DNA of 64,000 bases from Anniella stebbinsi (lineage: Eukaryota; Chordata; Lepidosauria; Squamata; Anniellidae): positions 365,020,973-365,084,972 of the forward strand of contig JARDYH010000002.1 of assembly GCA_029215795.1 (NCBI GenBank). The letters run 5' to 3'. The position numbers and the translations under genes are program-made. Shown in pieces: positions 10,864 through 23,400 of the stretch; within the stretch, counting starts at the first letter, position 1, and every line of letters starts with the position of its first letter. Below the pieces are notes generated by a model that saw nothing but the letters and a program-made list of their open reading frames with translations, was not told where the DNA came from and ran no database searches.

Positions 10864-10903
10864 ACAGTCAGTCAATCAGTCAGTCAATCAATCAATCAAT
10901 CAT
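10864..10903. repeat. (CAGT/CAAT)n microsatellite
   Basis: Ten imperfect tetranucleotides, CAGT then CAAT. Confidence 0.85.
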
Positions 10904-12495
10904 GTTGGGAAAATTAGGGCTGGCTTAAGCTTGGAAACACCTTCTGAGCTCAAAGGGACACCCAAGTAATGGATTGTCTTTCATAAGAATCTTAGAGAAG
11001 ATCCTTCCCTCCCTCCTAGGAGCCATGATGCTTGGTAATTAAACACAGTCATTTCCTGAGAGAAAAGTACCAATTTGGCACCATTTGTTAAGAAAGGCAC
11101 TGGGATTCAAGCCCTCTCCACAATGACCACCAATCCTCAGAACCAGGTTGTTCACACATCCTCCAAGCCAACCAGAGAAGTCCTCCTTGATTACGAAGGC
11201 TTTTAATCTGGAATTTCAAAATCTGATCGATATTTTTGATACTGTTTCCAAGAATAGGCAGTTATTCTATTACGGTGGGGGGAGGGATTTGCAAGTTAAT
11301 GAGAGTTGCAAAAAATTAGCGATTACATTTTAAATAGATATAGCAGGGTTCTGCCAAATATTCTCTAATATTGGTATTTAAAGAAGAAAGAAAAGAAGGG
11401 AAAACAGCATTAAAAAAAAAACTTCACACAAATATGTTTGTAGTAACATCAAAAGCAGGAGGTGCTTTGGACACCCCCTGAAGGATACACAAATCAAAGT
11501 AGATAGTTTTGGCTCAACTTTAAAATAAAGATGAATACGAAGCTAGCCTGGAATCCATCTACCTTTGCTGCAAGAGCAGCCCCCAATCCCAGACATATGG
11601 GGCAGGCTGTGCATATTCAGAGGTGAGGGAGCTACAGGTAGTATCCCAGGGTCAAGATGAAAGCATTTGGGGCCAGACAAGTCCACCCACCTAGCTTTCA
11701 GCGTTTGTTGTGCCAGTGGGTTAGTGGGATCCCAATGGCTCCACCCACGAACTTGGCATGGTGATTGGCAGGCCAACCGCTTGTAGGCACATGAACAGTC
11801 AGAGAGGATATCGACAGACATGCAAAGCACGGGGCCCTTCCCTTCTTCACGCCCAAAAGCCAAAAGGCCTTTTTTTTTCTTTTTTTCTTTTTGAGAATAG
11901 AAACAAAGGCCGTCTCTGCTAGGACATCAAGAAGTGAATGGGAGCCTCCACCTCCACCCATCCATCCAGTTTAAACTATGAATCAAGTCAAACAAACCCC
12001 AAGAGTTGGCATGGGTTAGGCATCCATTTGCCAACCCTTGTCTCCTCCCTCTTCTTGCCTTGCCAGGGGCAGAAGAGATTAAACAAAATGGCCGGGCTTG
12101 GCTCGGAGAACCTGTGCCTTCTCCTTCCAGTTCTGTAGAGGGTGTGATGTCTCCAGGCCAGGCCAGGAGAAGACTCCATTCCGTGAACAACCATGGAGAA
12201 ATGTCAAGCTGTTCTGTGAGTTGTGTGTAATGTATCCCCACTTCCCCCTTTGGTGTTCTGGCCAGACGCCTGCATGGGTGGTTCATTCCCACAGGAGCAG
12301 GAGGAGGCAGGTTTAGCTATCTGAACAGAAGTCATCCATCTTGCAAAATTCACTTTAGGTCCAGATAAAAACCAGACTGATCTTCTGTGAGTTTAATTTG
12401 TGGGGTGACTGCATTGCGAGCATCCTGCTGAGGGTTCTCTTTCGTGAAGCATTGAGGCTTGGGATCATCTCGCTAGTGATGCTCAGAAGGGCCTA

Positions 12496-12646
12496 GGGCC
12501 GGATCTACACCTTGTTTCAAATCATTACAAATGGAGAATAGAAAGCAGGCATTACACTACAGTAGCGATATATGTTGGGGCTTGTGCCCCAACAGTTATC
12601 AATGTGTTTCAATACCACTATAAAGCAGTATTGTAGATCTAGCTCA
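12496..12646. mobile_element. MITE (ATCTACACC family), decayed copy
   Basis: It has inverted ends GGCCGGATCTACACC and GTAGATCTAGCTC with an interior CCCCAACAGTTATCAATGTG and CACTATAAAGCAGT, matching the copies at 10711 and 26970. Confidence 0.65.
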
Positions 12647-14017
12647 GGCCTGATTTCTCCAAACTGCTGCAAAATTCCCATCTCCGCTGGCTCCATCTGA
12701 CGGGCGTTTCGTCAAGCAGGATGTTGGGCTAGAGCTCCCGTGAGGTTGTTCTTATCTCCTTGAAAATGTAGTCATGGGCCAGCAGGCAATCAGGTTTTGG
12801 GTCAGATTTTGGCAAAGGAGAGCCCAGACAGGCCAGGTGATTCCTCTTGCTCCCTTAGGAGATGAGCTATACCTGAGCCAAGCTGTTATTATTTTCCTCT
12901 CCCGGCTGTTTATCGCCATGGGAACTTGGAGCCTACCTCATGGGCGGAGGTCATTTGAAAGCAGCAGCACTCTGCAGCCTGAGAACTTCTCCTTCTTTGG
13001 CGCAGGTGACACCGGCTGTCAGGCAAGGGCCGAGTGGCAGGCAGGCGCAAGAAGTCTTGCACCATCTCTGCTGGGTGGGCATGCAGGAGAAGGGCGAGCT
13101 GGCCATGGGCCACGTCTGACTCGCGCCGGGAACCCTGCCACGTTCCTGACAGCTGTGCCAGGCCAAACGGCAGCTGATCTCCTCTGTATCCCAGTAGGTA
13201 AAAAAGCTTCAAGACCACTTCAAAGACAAGGGAAGATTTCCCCTCAGCTGTGGGAGGCGGTAGGTAGGAAGGACCATTTAGATTTCTATGTCAAAAATAG
13301 CATATTTATCATAGCCAAAAAAGTTACTGAAAACAATACTCAGCTTGCCAAACATTTGGAGGGGTTAATTAATGCTCTTTGGCATTCATTTGTCCATTGC
13401 CTTCACTGTCCTTGCAGCCCCATTTGCCCTTACTTGCGCTTATATAAATGCCCTTATTGCTATTTAATCTGATTGGCTGGGACACAACAACCATGTTGTT
13501 GTCTACGGGTGCACATGATGGCACAATTGTCAGCTATGTCATCATGATGATATTGATGAAAATCACATGGCTTAGCTCGCCACAGCCAATCAGATTAAAC
13601 TTCAGTGGGAACAAAGCAGACCAGAGATAGTGAGGTCATAGATGAAGAGGAGAAATAGCAGGGAGATGGGTGAGAAATCCACCCCATTGAGTTCTTTCTT
13701 TTTTTCTTTCTTTCTTACGGATCTACCGCAATCCACACTCCCTGGAACTAAATGCAGAATTAAACACAATTTGCGGTCAAAAATTCCTACATTTCTGAGC
13801 TCGCAGTGTACTCCATGAAAGAATAAAATGTGCCCATAACTGAAAAGGTGCCCAGGAAAATGGAACTTCTAAAATGCACACCAACGTTCATGCAAAAATG
13901 CATACACTCGAAGAATGCAGACAGAAATCTATACAGTTTTGTGGGCAGGCACATGAACGGAACCAGGATGGAACAACCTTTGCAGTTGAAAACCAAGAAC
14001 CTCAACAAGATGAACCT
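12647..14017. other. intergenic; one CCAAT foldback
   Basis: It contains the 13463-13599 foldback and TGCAAAA-rich sequence at 13760-14000. The 232-codon frame at 12774-13472 on the + strand resembles no protein I know and contains no splice context, so I treat it as chance. Confidence 0.5.
13463..13599. repeat. small foldback TTTAATCTGATTGGCTG...CAGCCAATCAGATTAAA
   Basis: Inverted arms of 17 bp enclose about 100 bp, with a second inner inverse (ACAACAACC / GTTGTTGTC). Each arm carries a CCAAT box in opposite orientation. It is probably a MITE remnant. Confidence 0.7.
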
Positions 14018-14090
14018 TATTATTATTATTTATTACATTTATACACTGCCCCAAAGCCGAAGCCCTCTGGGTGATTTACAAAAATTAAGA
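14018..14090 (-). mobile_element. LINE 3' tail with AAT run
   Basis: Read on the minus strand, CACCCAGAGGGCTTCGGCTTTGG leads into a GTGTATAAATGTAATAAATAATAA tail, the typical 3' end of reptile LINEs in this window. Only the tail remains. Confidence 0.55.
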
Positions 14091-15095
14091 AGCCTGTGTC
14101 CTGTTATTTCCAGATAAAAAGTTTCTGAACATGCCTGTCACTTATTTTAGTATATGCTGTTTCTACACAGAGATCCACTATGATCTCACATACATAGTTC
14201 AACATAACAAACTCCATTTTAGGCACAACAACAAACTCAATTTTTAAGTTCCTTCAGGTACAGTACAACCTCCATTTTGAATTTCTCTCACATGCAATAC
14301 AGACTCCATTTTGGATTTTCTTCTACAAGCCCATCCCCATTTGGGCCATTAGAAACATTTTCACCATCTTATCCTCTGGATCCTAACCCTCACCATCATA
14401 TTCTCTAAATATATTTCATTCTCAACCACATGTTCACCAGGACCTGTCAGCTTTCCCTCAGGAGTCAATTAAAAATATTAAAGATCAATAGTATGGTTCT
14501 TGACAGATCTGCCCTGCTGAAGATTAATTGCTTGGCAGATCTGCCCTGCTGAAGATTCATGAAGACAATGCAAATTTGTTTGCAGCAAATGTCAACACCA
14601 ACTGACAAGGGAAACCAATTTCTGAGAAAGGTAATACTGGATTGTGAAACTGGGAATCCCCCAGCACCTTCCCTTGGAACAACCCCCAGGCACATCCAGT
14701 CAGGAGGAGGGCTGTTGTTTCTTTTCAGATATCGGGAAGGTGAAACGGCTTGCTCATGGTTAATTTGCAAAGAGACCGGTTAATTTTGTGAGCTCTTGTA
14801 GCCCTTACTTTCTTATACCCTATAAAGCACAGGAATGAGAAATCTCCGGCTTGCAGGCCTGGTCTGGTTTGCAGAGGCCCTAGTATGCCAAGACTCACCA
14901 CCTCTCAGGGAAGAGGAAACCCCAGTCCTATCTCTGATCACTGGATGGAGAAAAGAGTAGGGGTTTCTTCTCTCTACGGAAGCTACCACTGAGAAGGATT
15001 TCCCCAAGCGGAAAGGTGCAGGAACAATAAAATCTAGTTCTTTGGTCAATACTGGTCTGACACAGTCACATTTTTTAAAAAAATGTGCAGAGGGA
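14091..15095. other. intergenic with short internal repeats
   Basis: It contains four degenerate ACTCCATTTT-like repeats (14203-14320) and a direct duplication (14501-14563). It might be part of a decayed long terminal repeat, but no terminal boundaries are seen. 14800-15095 shows nothing recognisable. Confidence 0.45.
14203..14563. repeat. ACTCCATTTT repeats and a ~30-bp direct duplication
   Basis: ACTCCATTTTA, ACTCAATTTTT, CCTCCATTTTG and ACTCCATTTTG recur every 30-40 bp. At 14501-14563, CAGATCTGCCCTGCTGAAGAT occurs twice, 33 bp apart. Confidence 0.7.
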
Positions 15096-15530
15096 TTTAA
15101 GAACATAGGAAGAGCCCTGCTGGATCAGACCAAAGGTCCATCTAGTCCAGCCTTCTATTCACACAATGGCCAACCAGCCGTTGACCAGGGACCCACAAGC
15201 AGGACACGGTGCAACAGCACCCTCCCACCCATGTTCCCCAGCAACTGGTGTACATAGGCTTACTGCCTTGGATACTGGAGGTAGTGCATAGCCATCAGGA
15301 CTAGACGCCACTGATAGCCTTCTCCAAGAATTTATCCAACCCCCTTTTAAAGCCGTCCCAATTGGTGCCCATCACCACATCTTGTGGTACTGAATTCCAT
15401 AGTTTAACTATGCGCAGTGTGAAGTCCTTCCTTTGATCTGTCCTGAATCTCCCACCAAGCAGCTTCATGGGATAATGACCCCAAATTCTAGTATTATGGG
15501 AGAGGGAGAAAAATGTCTCCCTAAGAAAAA
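15096..15530 (-). mobile_element. CR1/L2-type LINE 3' end
   Basis: The reverse complement matches the 3091-3446 element: it carries the codons for a truncated protein end and the 3' UTR ending at TTCTTAAATC (15096). TGGATCAGACCAAAGGTCCA is the most conserved block. Confidence 0.75.
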
Positions 15531-15559
15531 CGTATTTTGGAATGCCATCTTACTATCCA

Positions 15560-15677
15560 ACAGAATTTAGACCATTTGGTAGCGATTCTGTGGTACAACC
15601 AGCTGCTGGCGCAGCAGAGTTTTGGGCTAGATGGACCTCTGGTCTGACCCAGCATGGTTCCTCTTATGTTCTTATAA
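15560..15677 (+). mobile_element. second LINE 3' end in opposite orientation
   Basis: TGGGCTAGATGGACCTCTGG to CCTCTTATGTTCTTATAA is the same 3' end as the neighbouring copy but on the + strand. Together they form a head-to-head inverted pair. Confidence 0.65.
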
Positions 15678-15689
15678 AAGTGCTCCTGG

Positions 15690-15894
15690 TAAGGTGACCC
15701 TATGGAAAGGAGGACAGGGCTCCTGCTCTCTTTTGTGTCTGGTCACTCTAGTCTCCTGCAGTGTCAACTGTTGGGATGAAAAGGGGATTTCACCAGGTGC
15801 TGCCTGCATACAAACAACACCTGCTGGAACTCCCTTTTCTCTACAACTGTTAAAGATACAGGAGCCCTGTCCTCCTTTCCATAGGGTCACCCTA
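15690..15894. mobile_element. dimeric hAT MITE, internally deleted copy
   Basis: It starts TAAGGTGACCCTATGGAAAG and ends CTTTCCATAGGGTCACCCTA. The centre still has GGTCACTCTAG, the internal junction of the 320-bp family, but the left arm has lost about 110 bp, giving 205 bp. Confidence 0.8.
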
Positions 15895-16359
15895 CTTCTG
15901 GTCAACAAGTATTTTCAGTGGCCATGCTGGTTGGGGATGATGAAGGCTGTAGTACAACATATCTTGGGGGCACCAGATTGGAGCAGTCTGGTTTATAACA
16001 TGTTACATTGAGTGAATTTTCTGACTGTCAATGCAGTCTCTGGATTTTCCGTCATGCTGAGCTGAAACAATGTTTGTGCGTTTCGTAGATGTTCTCTCCA
16101 CCATCTCCACCCCCTTTGTCGTTTTCCACATCTTTTTTGCAAAAGTATGCAAGATAGTTCTCAGGGCAGCTGGGTGGGATGGTGGAAGAGAGAACCATCG
16201 GTGCTGACACCACGTCTCTCATTGGAAAGTGTCCACGGGGCTGGAAGCCACTCAGAACAGCGGAACAGCAAGAGCACTGGATGCAGAGAGTGGGGAAAGA
16301 CCTCCATCCAGACCTAAAGATGTAGAGGAAGGGACAGGGGACGATCCCAGACTTACCGG

Positions 16360-16815
16360 CTTCTGGGATCGTTGCTCTGTGTCCAAACAGGAAGCGTGAC
16401 GTCCCGGAAGGAAACAGGGGTGTCTCGCTCGCCATTTATTTTAATACATACATACATACATACATACATACATAAATAACGGAGCAGGACTGCAATTGCG
16501 CTCCAGCGAAAAAGGTAAGTGGGGAAAAAAATCCCCCTGCAAGCGGGCCCCAACTCCCCTCCCTGCCATCTCAGGGGTGGCGAAATTGCTGCCACCGCCT
16601 CCCCTGATGGACACGGAGCCGCCCCGTTTCTGGTACCGTGCTCACTCGTGAGTAAGCAGTCTTAGGATGGTCCTGGGACCGCTGGAGGAATTGGGTTTTC
16701 CCAGGGTTCCTTTTTCCCCGGGAAAACCTGTGCCCATTCCCCCCTGCCCCCAGGAGTCCCTGTGCATCATTTGGGAGGGTCCTGGGGGAAAAGGCCAGTG
16801 TAGAAATGACCCAAG
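16360..16815. mobile_element. TIR element related to 28006-28668, inverted copy
   Basis: CAAACAGGAAGCGTGACGTC and GGGGGAAAAGGCCAGTGTAG near the two ends are the inverse of segments at about 28605-28635 and 28007-28035. It is non-coding and interrupted by a CATA microsatellite. Confidence 0.6.
16445..16474. repeat. (CATA)n microsatellite
   Basis: About seven and a half CATA units. Confidence 0.95.
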
Positions 16816-17099
16816 ACCTTGTTCAAATGCATGCCCAAATGTTGCTCCTCTGCCCCCTGTTAGCTTTGAGGACTGAGCATCTCCATACGGCTTTCCTATT
16901 CTCACCACAGCTTCCGCAGGAACGGGCATGAGAAAACCTGCAGAGAAGAGGAGCAGAGGGTGGGCTTGCAACATGTTTGTCCCAACCTCATCCCCAAGAG
17001 GCCGTTTTCCCAACGAAAATGTTTCCCCCTTATATTCTGAAGCCCTCAATTTGGTCAGCATGTTGGATGATCATCCAGAGTGGTTGTGATGTGGTTGTG

Positions 17100-17420
17100 T
17101 AGGGTGACCATACAGAAAAGAGGACAGGGCCCCTGTATCTTTAACAGTTGTAGTGAGAAGGGAATTTCATACAGGTGTCATTTGTATGCCTGCAGCACCT
17201 GGTGAAATCCCCTCTTCATCACAATAGTTAAAGCTGCAGGAGCCCTGTCCTCTTTTGTATCTGGTCACTGTAGTATAGCTCCTGCAACTTTAAGTGTTGT
17301 GATGAAGAGGGAATTTGACCAGGTGCTGCAGGCATACAAATGACACCTGCTGAAATTCCCCTTTCTATGCATCTGTTAAAGATACAGGAGCCCGGTCCTC
17401 CTTTCCATAGGGTCACCCTA
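17100..17420. mobile_element. dimeric palindromic hAT MITE, full length
   Basis: It starts TAGGGTGACCATACAG and ends CATAGGGTCACCCTA, 321 bp. The second half is the inverse of the first (GGACAGGGCCCCTGTATCTT against GATACAGGAGCCCGGTCC). The internal junction is GGTCACTGTAGTATAG. Flanks TGGTTGTG and TTTGTGGC are only partly alike. Confidence 0.9.
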
Positions 17421-17899
17421 TTTGTGGCAGCAAAACCTCACCACAAGCAGCACCTGCATTGGAGAGGGAGGGGGAGGAGGTGAGAAAGAGAGATGGAACG
17501 CTGCCATTTTGCACATTTAAATCTCCCACTGAAAACGGTACCATCTTGGCTACTCTGCCGCCTTCTCAGCCCCCTAGAACAGCTTCCCTTCCTAGTGCCC
17601 CAGGTCTGGTCTCTTGCAGGTGGGAAAGGCTCAACCCCTGCAGCTATGGGCAGGAGGGAGAGAAACAAATGCCCCCCCTTTTTTTGTGTGGCAGGAGTGG
17701 AGGAATCCTCTGGGATCAGCCTTAGTCTTGAAAACCCATTCCGGGCCTGATCTTTGCCATAAGCGTTGCCATGGCAGGGGCAAAGGATGTATGGGAAACT
17801 TGCCGGGGCGTACGAATGTATGGAGAACGTACATATTTCTACATCAAGTCTTGCTCCAGAGCAAGAGCAGATGGGATTTTTTTTGACATTGTTAAGTGA

Positions 17900-17902
<3 letters not shown>

Positions 17903-17961
<59 letters not shown>
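17903..17961. repeat. (TG)n(AG)n compound microsatellite
   Basis: Fourteen TG units followed by about fifteen AG units. Confidence 0.95.
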
Positions 17962-17964
<3 letters not shown>

Positions 17965-18226
17965 TCTAAAGCACTTGAGCCACCTCTATGCACATGTATT
18001 GCACATGAGTATTGATTTGGGAGGGTTGCAAGGGTTAGGGTTGCAAGGTTTGTCCCCCCCCTTTTCCCATTGATTAAAGCATATCTGTGTACATTTTGTT
18101 CTGAAAATGACATTGCATCCTTATTCAGTCTGTAAGGCGCGCACTGCATAAATCCTGATCAAAGCCAACTTTAAACAAATTCCTTAGACTTCCCTGGCAT
18201 TACCATCATCTTCATTACCACGGAGG

Positions 18227-18325
18227 CTGCAATCCTATCTTCACTTTCTAGGAACTGAGTAAGCCCTTTGCAGACATAGGACCTTACTTCCAAGTAAACA
18301 TGCATAGCATTGGGATGTCAAATGC
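18227..18325. repeat. short dispersed repeat (GCTGCAATCCTAT ... CATGCATAGCATTGG)
   Basis: Imperfect inverted ends GGCTGCAATCCTATCTTC and AACATGCATAGCATTGGG enclose a GAGTAAGCC / CTTACTTCCAAGTAAAC pair. A related shorter piece is at 58528-58575. The family is frequent in squamates, but I cannot name it. Confidence 0.5.
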
Positions 18326-19208
18326 AACAAATGAAAAGTATGCCAAGGTGGCATCTTCATATGTAATATAAGACATGCCTATCTTAGTCTGCCAAAGTTT
18401 CCATGTCTTTGTTCCTCCTCTAATTAGCACAACTGAAATAAATTATGCAAAACAGAAAACATTGCACAGCACAGTTTGCAGAAAATAGTATGAAAATAAT
18501 TTAAAAAGTTAGGAACACTTATTCAATATATGCATAATTTATCCAAGTTGCAGAATCTGGCTTTTCTTGGTGCAGAATTTGGATGGCCCTTCTCTTATTT
18601 CTCATGGCTCTTCTCCAAGTGTCCCCCTTCTCTCTTAATTTCCCCTAAGATCCCTCTTCTGTCAACTCCCAGCCTAGCATCTCATTGGATGGGCCAATGC
18701 TCTTGCATTGGGGCAGTGCCACCTGTGTCATGCATGCATGCTTGTGAGGCTTCATGTCATAAGTTGACTTGCACGGACGGCAGTACCCATGCTCCTTTAC
18801 AAAGTCGTGCTGCTTGATGGAACAGCCAAGATGTTCTGTTGCCAATATCATGTAGCCAATCAATCTAGAATGTCAAAGTATCACGTGTGGTTGACTGAGT
18901 TCCCAGCTGTGGGTGATTCCTTCCAACTCAACACACAGTGACCGGATGGAAGTTCAGGAAATTATTTCTGCCCATGGACGACATTCTCAGGGTCAAGGTA
19001 TTGCCATCTCTGGCACCACCTTATCTCTGGTGTTTACAGAGCACATGCTTTGTAAACCGCAATATCCAGGCTTTTTAAAAGCCAACTGTTACATACATGT
19101 GTCGGTAGAGACCATTGGAAGCAGAGGCATCACCCCAAATTGGAATTTCTGTCCCTCCAGCCCACTGGTATTTTCTTTTACCAGTATCTCCTCTGCAGGG
19201 TCTCAGAC

Positions 19209-19434
19209 TGTATGCAGCACCTGGTGAAATTCCTTCTTCATCGCAACAGTTAAAGCTGCAGGAGCCCTGCCCGCTTTTGTATCTGGTCACTCTACTATAG
19301 CTCTGGCAGCTTCAACTGTTGTGATGAAGAGGGGATTTCATCAGGTACTGCATGGATACAAAGGACACCTGCTGAAATCCCCTTTTCTACACAACTGTCA
19401 AAGATACAGGAGCCCTAGTCCTCCTTTCTATAGG
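19209..19434. mobile_element. dimeric hAT MITE, left-truncated
   Basis: It runs from the GCAGCACCTGGTGAAATTCC position of the family through the central GGTCACTCTACTATAG to GTCCTCCTTTCTATAGG. The left 80-90 bp are missing. Confidence 0.8.
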
Positions 19435-20299
19435 TGGGATGCCACAACAAGCTGCACAAGGCCTTCTGGAACCTTTCCATGGAAGTGGTCCATTCATAAG
19501 TTGGGACTGGCGTTCTTGCTGCATTAGACTCTTGACTGGTTCTTCCTGGGCTAACCCCAGCCCTATGGTGAACAGAGAAAGAGATCATGGGGATCACTCT
19601 GTTGGCCCTCGCCCTCTTAGAGATAACACAAGTGATGTCTCTGGGTTTCGAGATAGTGCCACTAGGATGAAGAAAATGCGTCTGTCACGGAGGGCTTGTT
19701 TCGGCTCTTGTCAGGGGATTTGGCAGTAGAGACTGTGAGAAGGCTGAGTTTCAACATAGGATTTGAAAAACATGACAGGTGGAGCTTGACATTCAAATCA
19801 TGTGAGGATTTGGCCCATCTCTTGGGGCCAAATCTGCAGATGACGGGGGCAGATTTCCCAGGAGAAAATGTTCCTGGTCAGGCTGGAAAGACTAGTAGGG
19901 AGGGAGATGCGCATCGCTTGATGAAGTGAACCAACCTGTTTCCTTTGGCTGGAAGTCGCACTGTTATCCTCCCACCCGTTCCGTGATGTTTTCCTTCTGT
20001 CAAGAGTCGCCTCTTCACCTGCACTCCCACCACAGAATTGGGACAGCCGAGAAACAGGTTCTGCTCAGGCCAGGCCAGACAGTGTGAAATTTCAGGTAGT
20101 TGGGCCAGATCTACCGCGTCCCACTAGAGGTTGCAACTGAGCTGTCAAAGCACATCTTCTTTTGTAAAGAGCTGCGGTCTTGCATGGTCTGGTAGCTCAG
20201 GTTTGGCAAAGCCGTTAGCAAATCTCCATTTAGCAAATCTGAATTGTTGATATTTCTTGCAAAGTTCCCCGGTAGCAAGAAGAACAATCATCTCATTGA

Positions 20300-20300
<1 letters not shown>

Positions 20301-20395
<95 letters not shown>

Positions 20396-20398
20396 ATC

Positions 20399-20449
<51 letters not shown>

Positions 20450-20473
20450 AACTATCTAATCTATCTATCTATA
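20301..20473. repeat. (GATA)n microsatellite, ~170 bp
   Basis: ATCT repeats (GATA on the minus strand) with a few interruptions such as CTCTATC and AATC. This is the longest pure tetranucleotide block in the window. Confidence 0.97.
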
Positions 20474-23400
20474 TTAGGAAACATCAGTAAGGTGTAACAG
20501 TGCAGCCAAAGCAAAACTGGGTGATTAGATACTGAATGGAGGGTGGCGGACACCTTGTAATATAGTAATAATAATGTCCCAGTCAAAATAGGGTTGTTAA
20601 CAGGCTTGCAGAGAAGGGCACAAGCTTCACAAAATGGCAGCGCCAGTATTATCAGCAAAGATTTCACCAGATCACTCCTCCGTTGCTACAAGGTGATGAG
20701 GAGCCATCTCGCCTGTACGCTCAGCCATTTTGGGGAGCTGTGTTTTGTTCCCAAGCTTCCAAAACATTGTGGTTTCCAGCCACACAGTAGCTGTCTGATA
20801 AAGTTACCAAACCAGTCCGGGTCCCACCCTGCCCCGTTTTCAGTCCAGGGTGGGGCAATGTGTGGGATAAGCCAGATTCCTGCAGCACTCCGTGGCTTAC
20901 CTCCCAGGGATAGATTTAATAATCCGTTTGCTTCAAACTCAATGCACTGTATTGTAAATAAATCTTTCATCTTCTCAAGGTGTGGTAGACGGTTCGGCAG
21001 CCTTCCCAGCCCCACAGTGAAGGTTCCTTTCCTCACCCCGAAGCTTCGTAGGTTTGGGTTAGTGCTTTTCATCCTTCAGGCTCAGTTAATCAGATAGCAT
21101 AGATGTACAGCTGTTCAGAGTCCTCTGTTGCTGACTTATGGGGCACCCACCACCACAACACAGCACAGGTATTGCCATTCATCTAGTCACTGTATGAAAT
21201 ACAGCAATAGCACCACCTGCTGACTGTAAGTGGACTAATTCCACAATGCACTTCAATACAATTCAATGTTGCTCACTTAACTGTAATGCACTATTTCTTC
21301 TGCTTCTTTTGGTGTTGCTGCTGCTGCTCAGCCTTACAACACATGACAGGGATCAACCCTATCACAACTGCTTGCATATTCAACCCCACTTTTAAATAAT
21401 ATTTAATACTAGAATCTTATATAAGGATGTGGTAGTGTAAGGCTTATTACTTGAGATTCACCAGGTTGATTTTGCTCATTTTTTATTTTAAACTGAAGCT
21501 TAAGCAGTGGAGATGTGCAGAAAATTTAGAAACTTTGAAAAAGTTCAAAGCTTGAGCTTTAATATCAAAACAGTATATGTAGCTCTGCACAGTCTCCTAT
21601 TATTCTGTGGTTCAATGCTGGTTTATTTCCTCCACATCAGAGTCTGATCTGATCAGTTGTTTTCAGTCTGAAACTTAAAGAAAAGCTAAATGATCTTTTT
21701 CAAAACACCTTTATTTGTTTGTCATCCAGACAGATTTCCCCCCCATTTTTCTTTTGTTGTCACCTTCGAAAAAAATAGGATTTTGTTAATCAGACTGATT
21801 AAGCTAATTTTTGTATTGTTTTCTCAGACTACTAGCCCTATGGCGACATGAGGGTTTACACTAGTAATTTAATAACATGGTAGTCACGGCAATAGTAGAG
21901 TGGCAAATAGGGTACCGAATTAAAGAGGGGCCAGGGAGCTTGGCAGAAAGATGTTAAGGATCCCCCCCCAGATTAACACCACACACACACACACCAAATT
22001 GGATAAGCGCCAAATAAGATAAACATTGAGATGAACAAAGAGCACATTCTCCCAGATATCTGTAACTAGTGACTGATCAATATGAGTCCTGCCTAGTCAT
22101 TGGCTTCATTGCTGGAGGGATATGGAATGTTTATGAACCATCAGACCCTTCAGAATTTATTTTTTTAAAAAATTCGCCAACGTACGAGGCCAGATGGAGC
22201 TGTACGCAGTTCATGGGAAGGGAAATGTTCTTTGCAGGTTTTCCTGAAGGCTCTGAAAACACACTTGTTTCATAACCTGTGAGATGCTGGTTTCAGTGGT
22301 GTGACTTGGTTTTAGAGTATTTTATTGAATACTAATTAATTAGGTTTTTCAAAAACAACGTTTTGGGTATATTTATGAATTATTTTTATCCCGTATAAAA
22401 GTAAAGGTTGAGAGGCATTATTCTAAATACATATTAATAAATAAAAACAAATAGTTCAGCAGAGTTGGCTGGCTTGGGTGATCTGCCTGTCTTTCTTAGT
22501 TGCCTTCTCCCAATGAGTCACAGGCAGCACTCTTGCCTCTCTAACAGCCTGTCTATACGGGCCTATTTACACCATCATGGCTGCACAGTGGTGCTGTGTT
22601 ATTTATATGACGCAGCCACCAACTCACAGCCACGTTGGGCTTACCCCCCCCCACACACACACACACTGTGCTTTTTCATGGTGCTGTTTTACCGCGACTT
22701 TATCGATTGCCCCAAATGTCGCCATGTTGTTTCTTCTCTCTGTCACTGGTGGATGGAGCTAGTGGCAGTTCCCAGTGCAGGGGAGGTGCAGGAAATGTGG
22801 GCAGGGGGAGGCGGTGGTGGTGGTGGATAAGCTGAGTAACTAACGGCCACCAAGACCGTATTACAGTCTGGGGAACAAACGTGAAGGCAGTTGCGATGTC
22901 TTGATGCCTTAACGCAATGAAATATAGCAACGCAGATGAGCCACTACAAGCTTTCTAAGTTGCGCAGTTCCCAGACAGTGACAGCAAAAAAAAGTTTTCA
23001 CTGTTTTCGGCCTGCTGCCCATTTCCACCGTCTGAGTACAGCGCTGCAATTTTTCCCTCTCTGGATAGTCTGCGCTTAGTCCTGCCATTTAAAGGTATCG
23101 CTGCCACTTCGCAGCAGCGAGGCTGCAGGGTTTTTTGTGTGTGTGGGGGAATCAGGACACAAAGCGGCGGTGTATAGACACAGCTCATGTGAGCTGGCAG
23201 AGCAGCATCCAGCCCAGGGGCCACAGACTCCACTCATACAGGTTTCTCACACGAGGCACACCAGCAGTACCCAGCACTTCCACACTGCAGCATCCGTATG
23301 AGTGGGCAGCGAGCAGAGGCCAGGCAGAGCAGTGGAAAGGTGTTGGAGGAAGGCGCTCAGCTGAGCGGGCCACCTGGGTAAGGAGTCAAAGGACAGTTGT

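Larger units (their letters stand above)
9881..12495. other. intergenic, mostly without recognised features
   Basis: It contains a MITE piece (10711-10842) and a small CAAT/CAGT microsatellite (10864-10903). The remainder (9881-10710 and 10904-12495) shows no homology I can name and no convincing coding frame. Confidence 0.55.
15895..17099. other. intergenic between MITEs
   Basis: It contains half of a CCAGATG palindrome (15915-15990), the TIR element 16360-16815 and the CATA run 16445-16474. No gene is seen. Confidence 0.55.
17962..20300. other. intergenic with two small repeats
   Basis: It contains the repeat at 18227-18325 and a truncated MITE at 19209-19434. I recognise nothing in 18326-19208 or 19435-20300. 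Confidence 0.55.

Noticed and set aside
12774..13472. 232-codon + strand open frame
   Set aside because: No recognisable domain, skewed composition, no splice context. Chance ORF in intergenic DNA.
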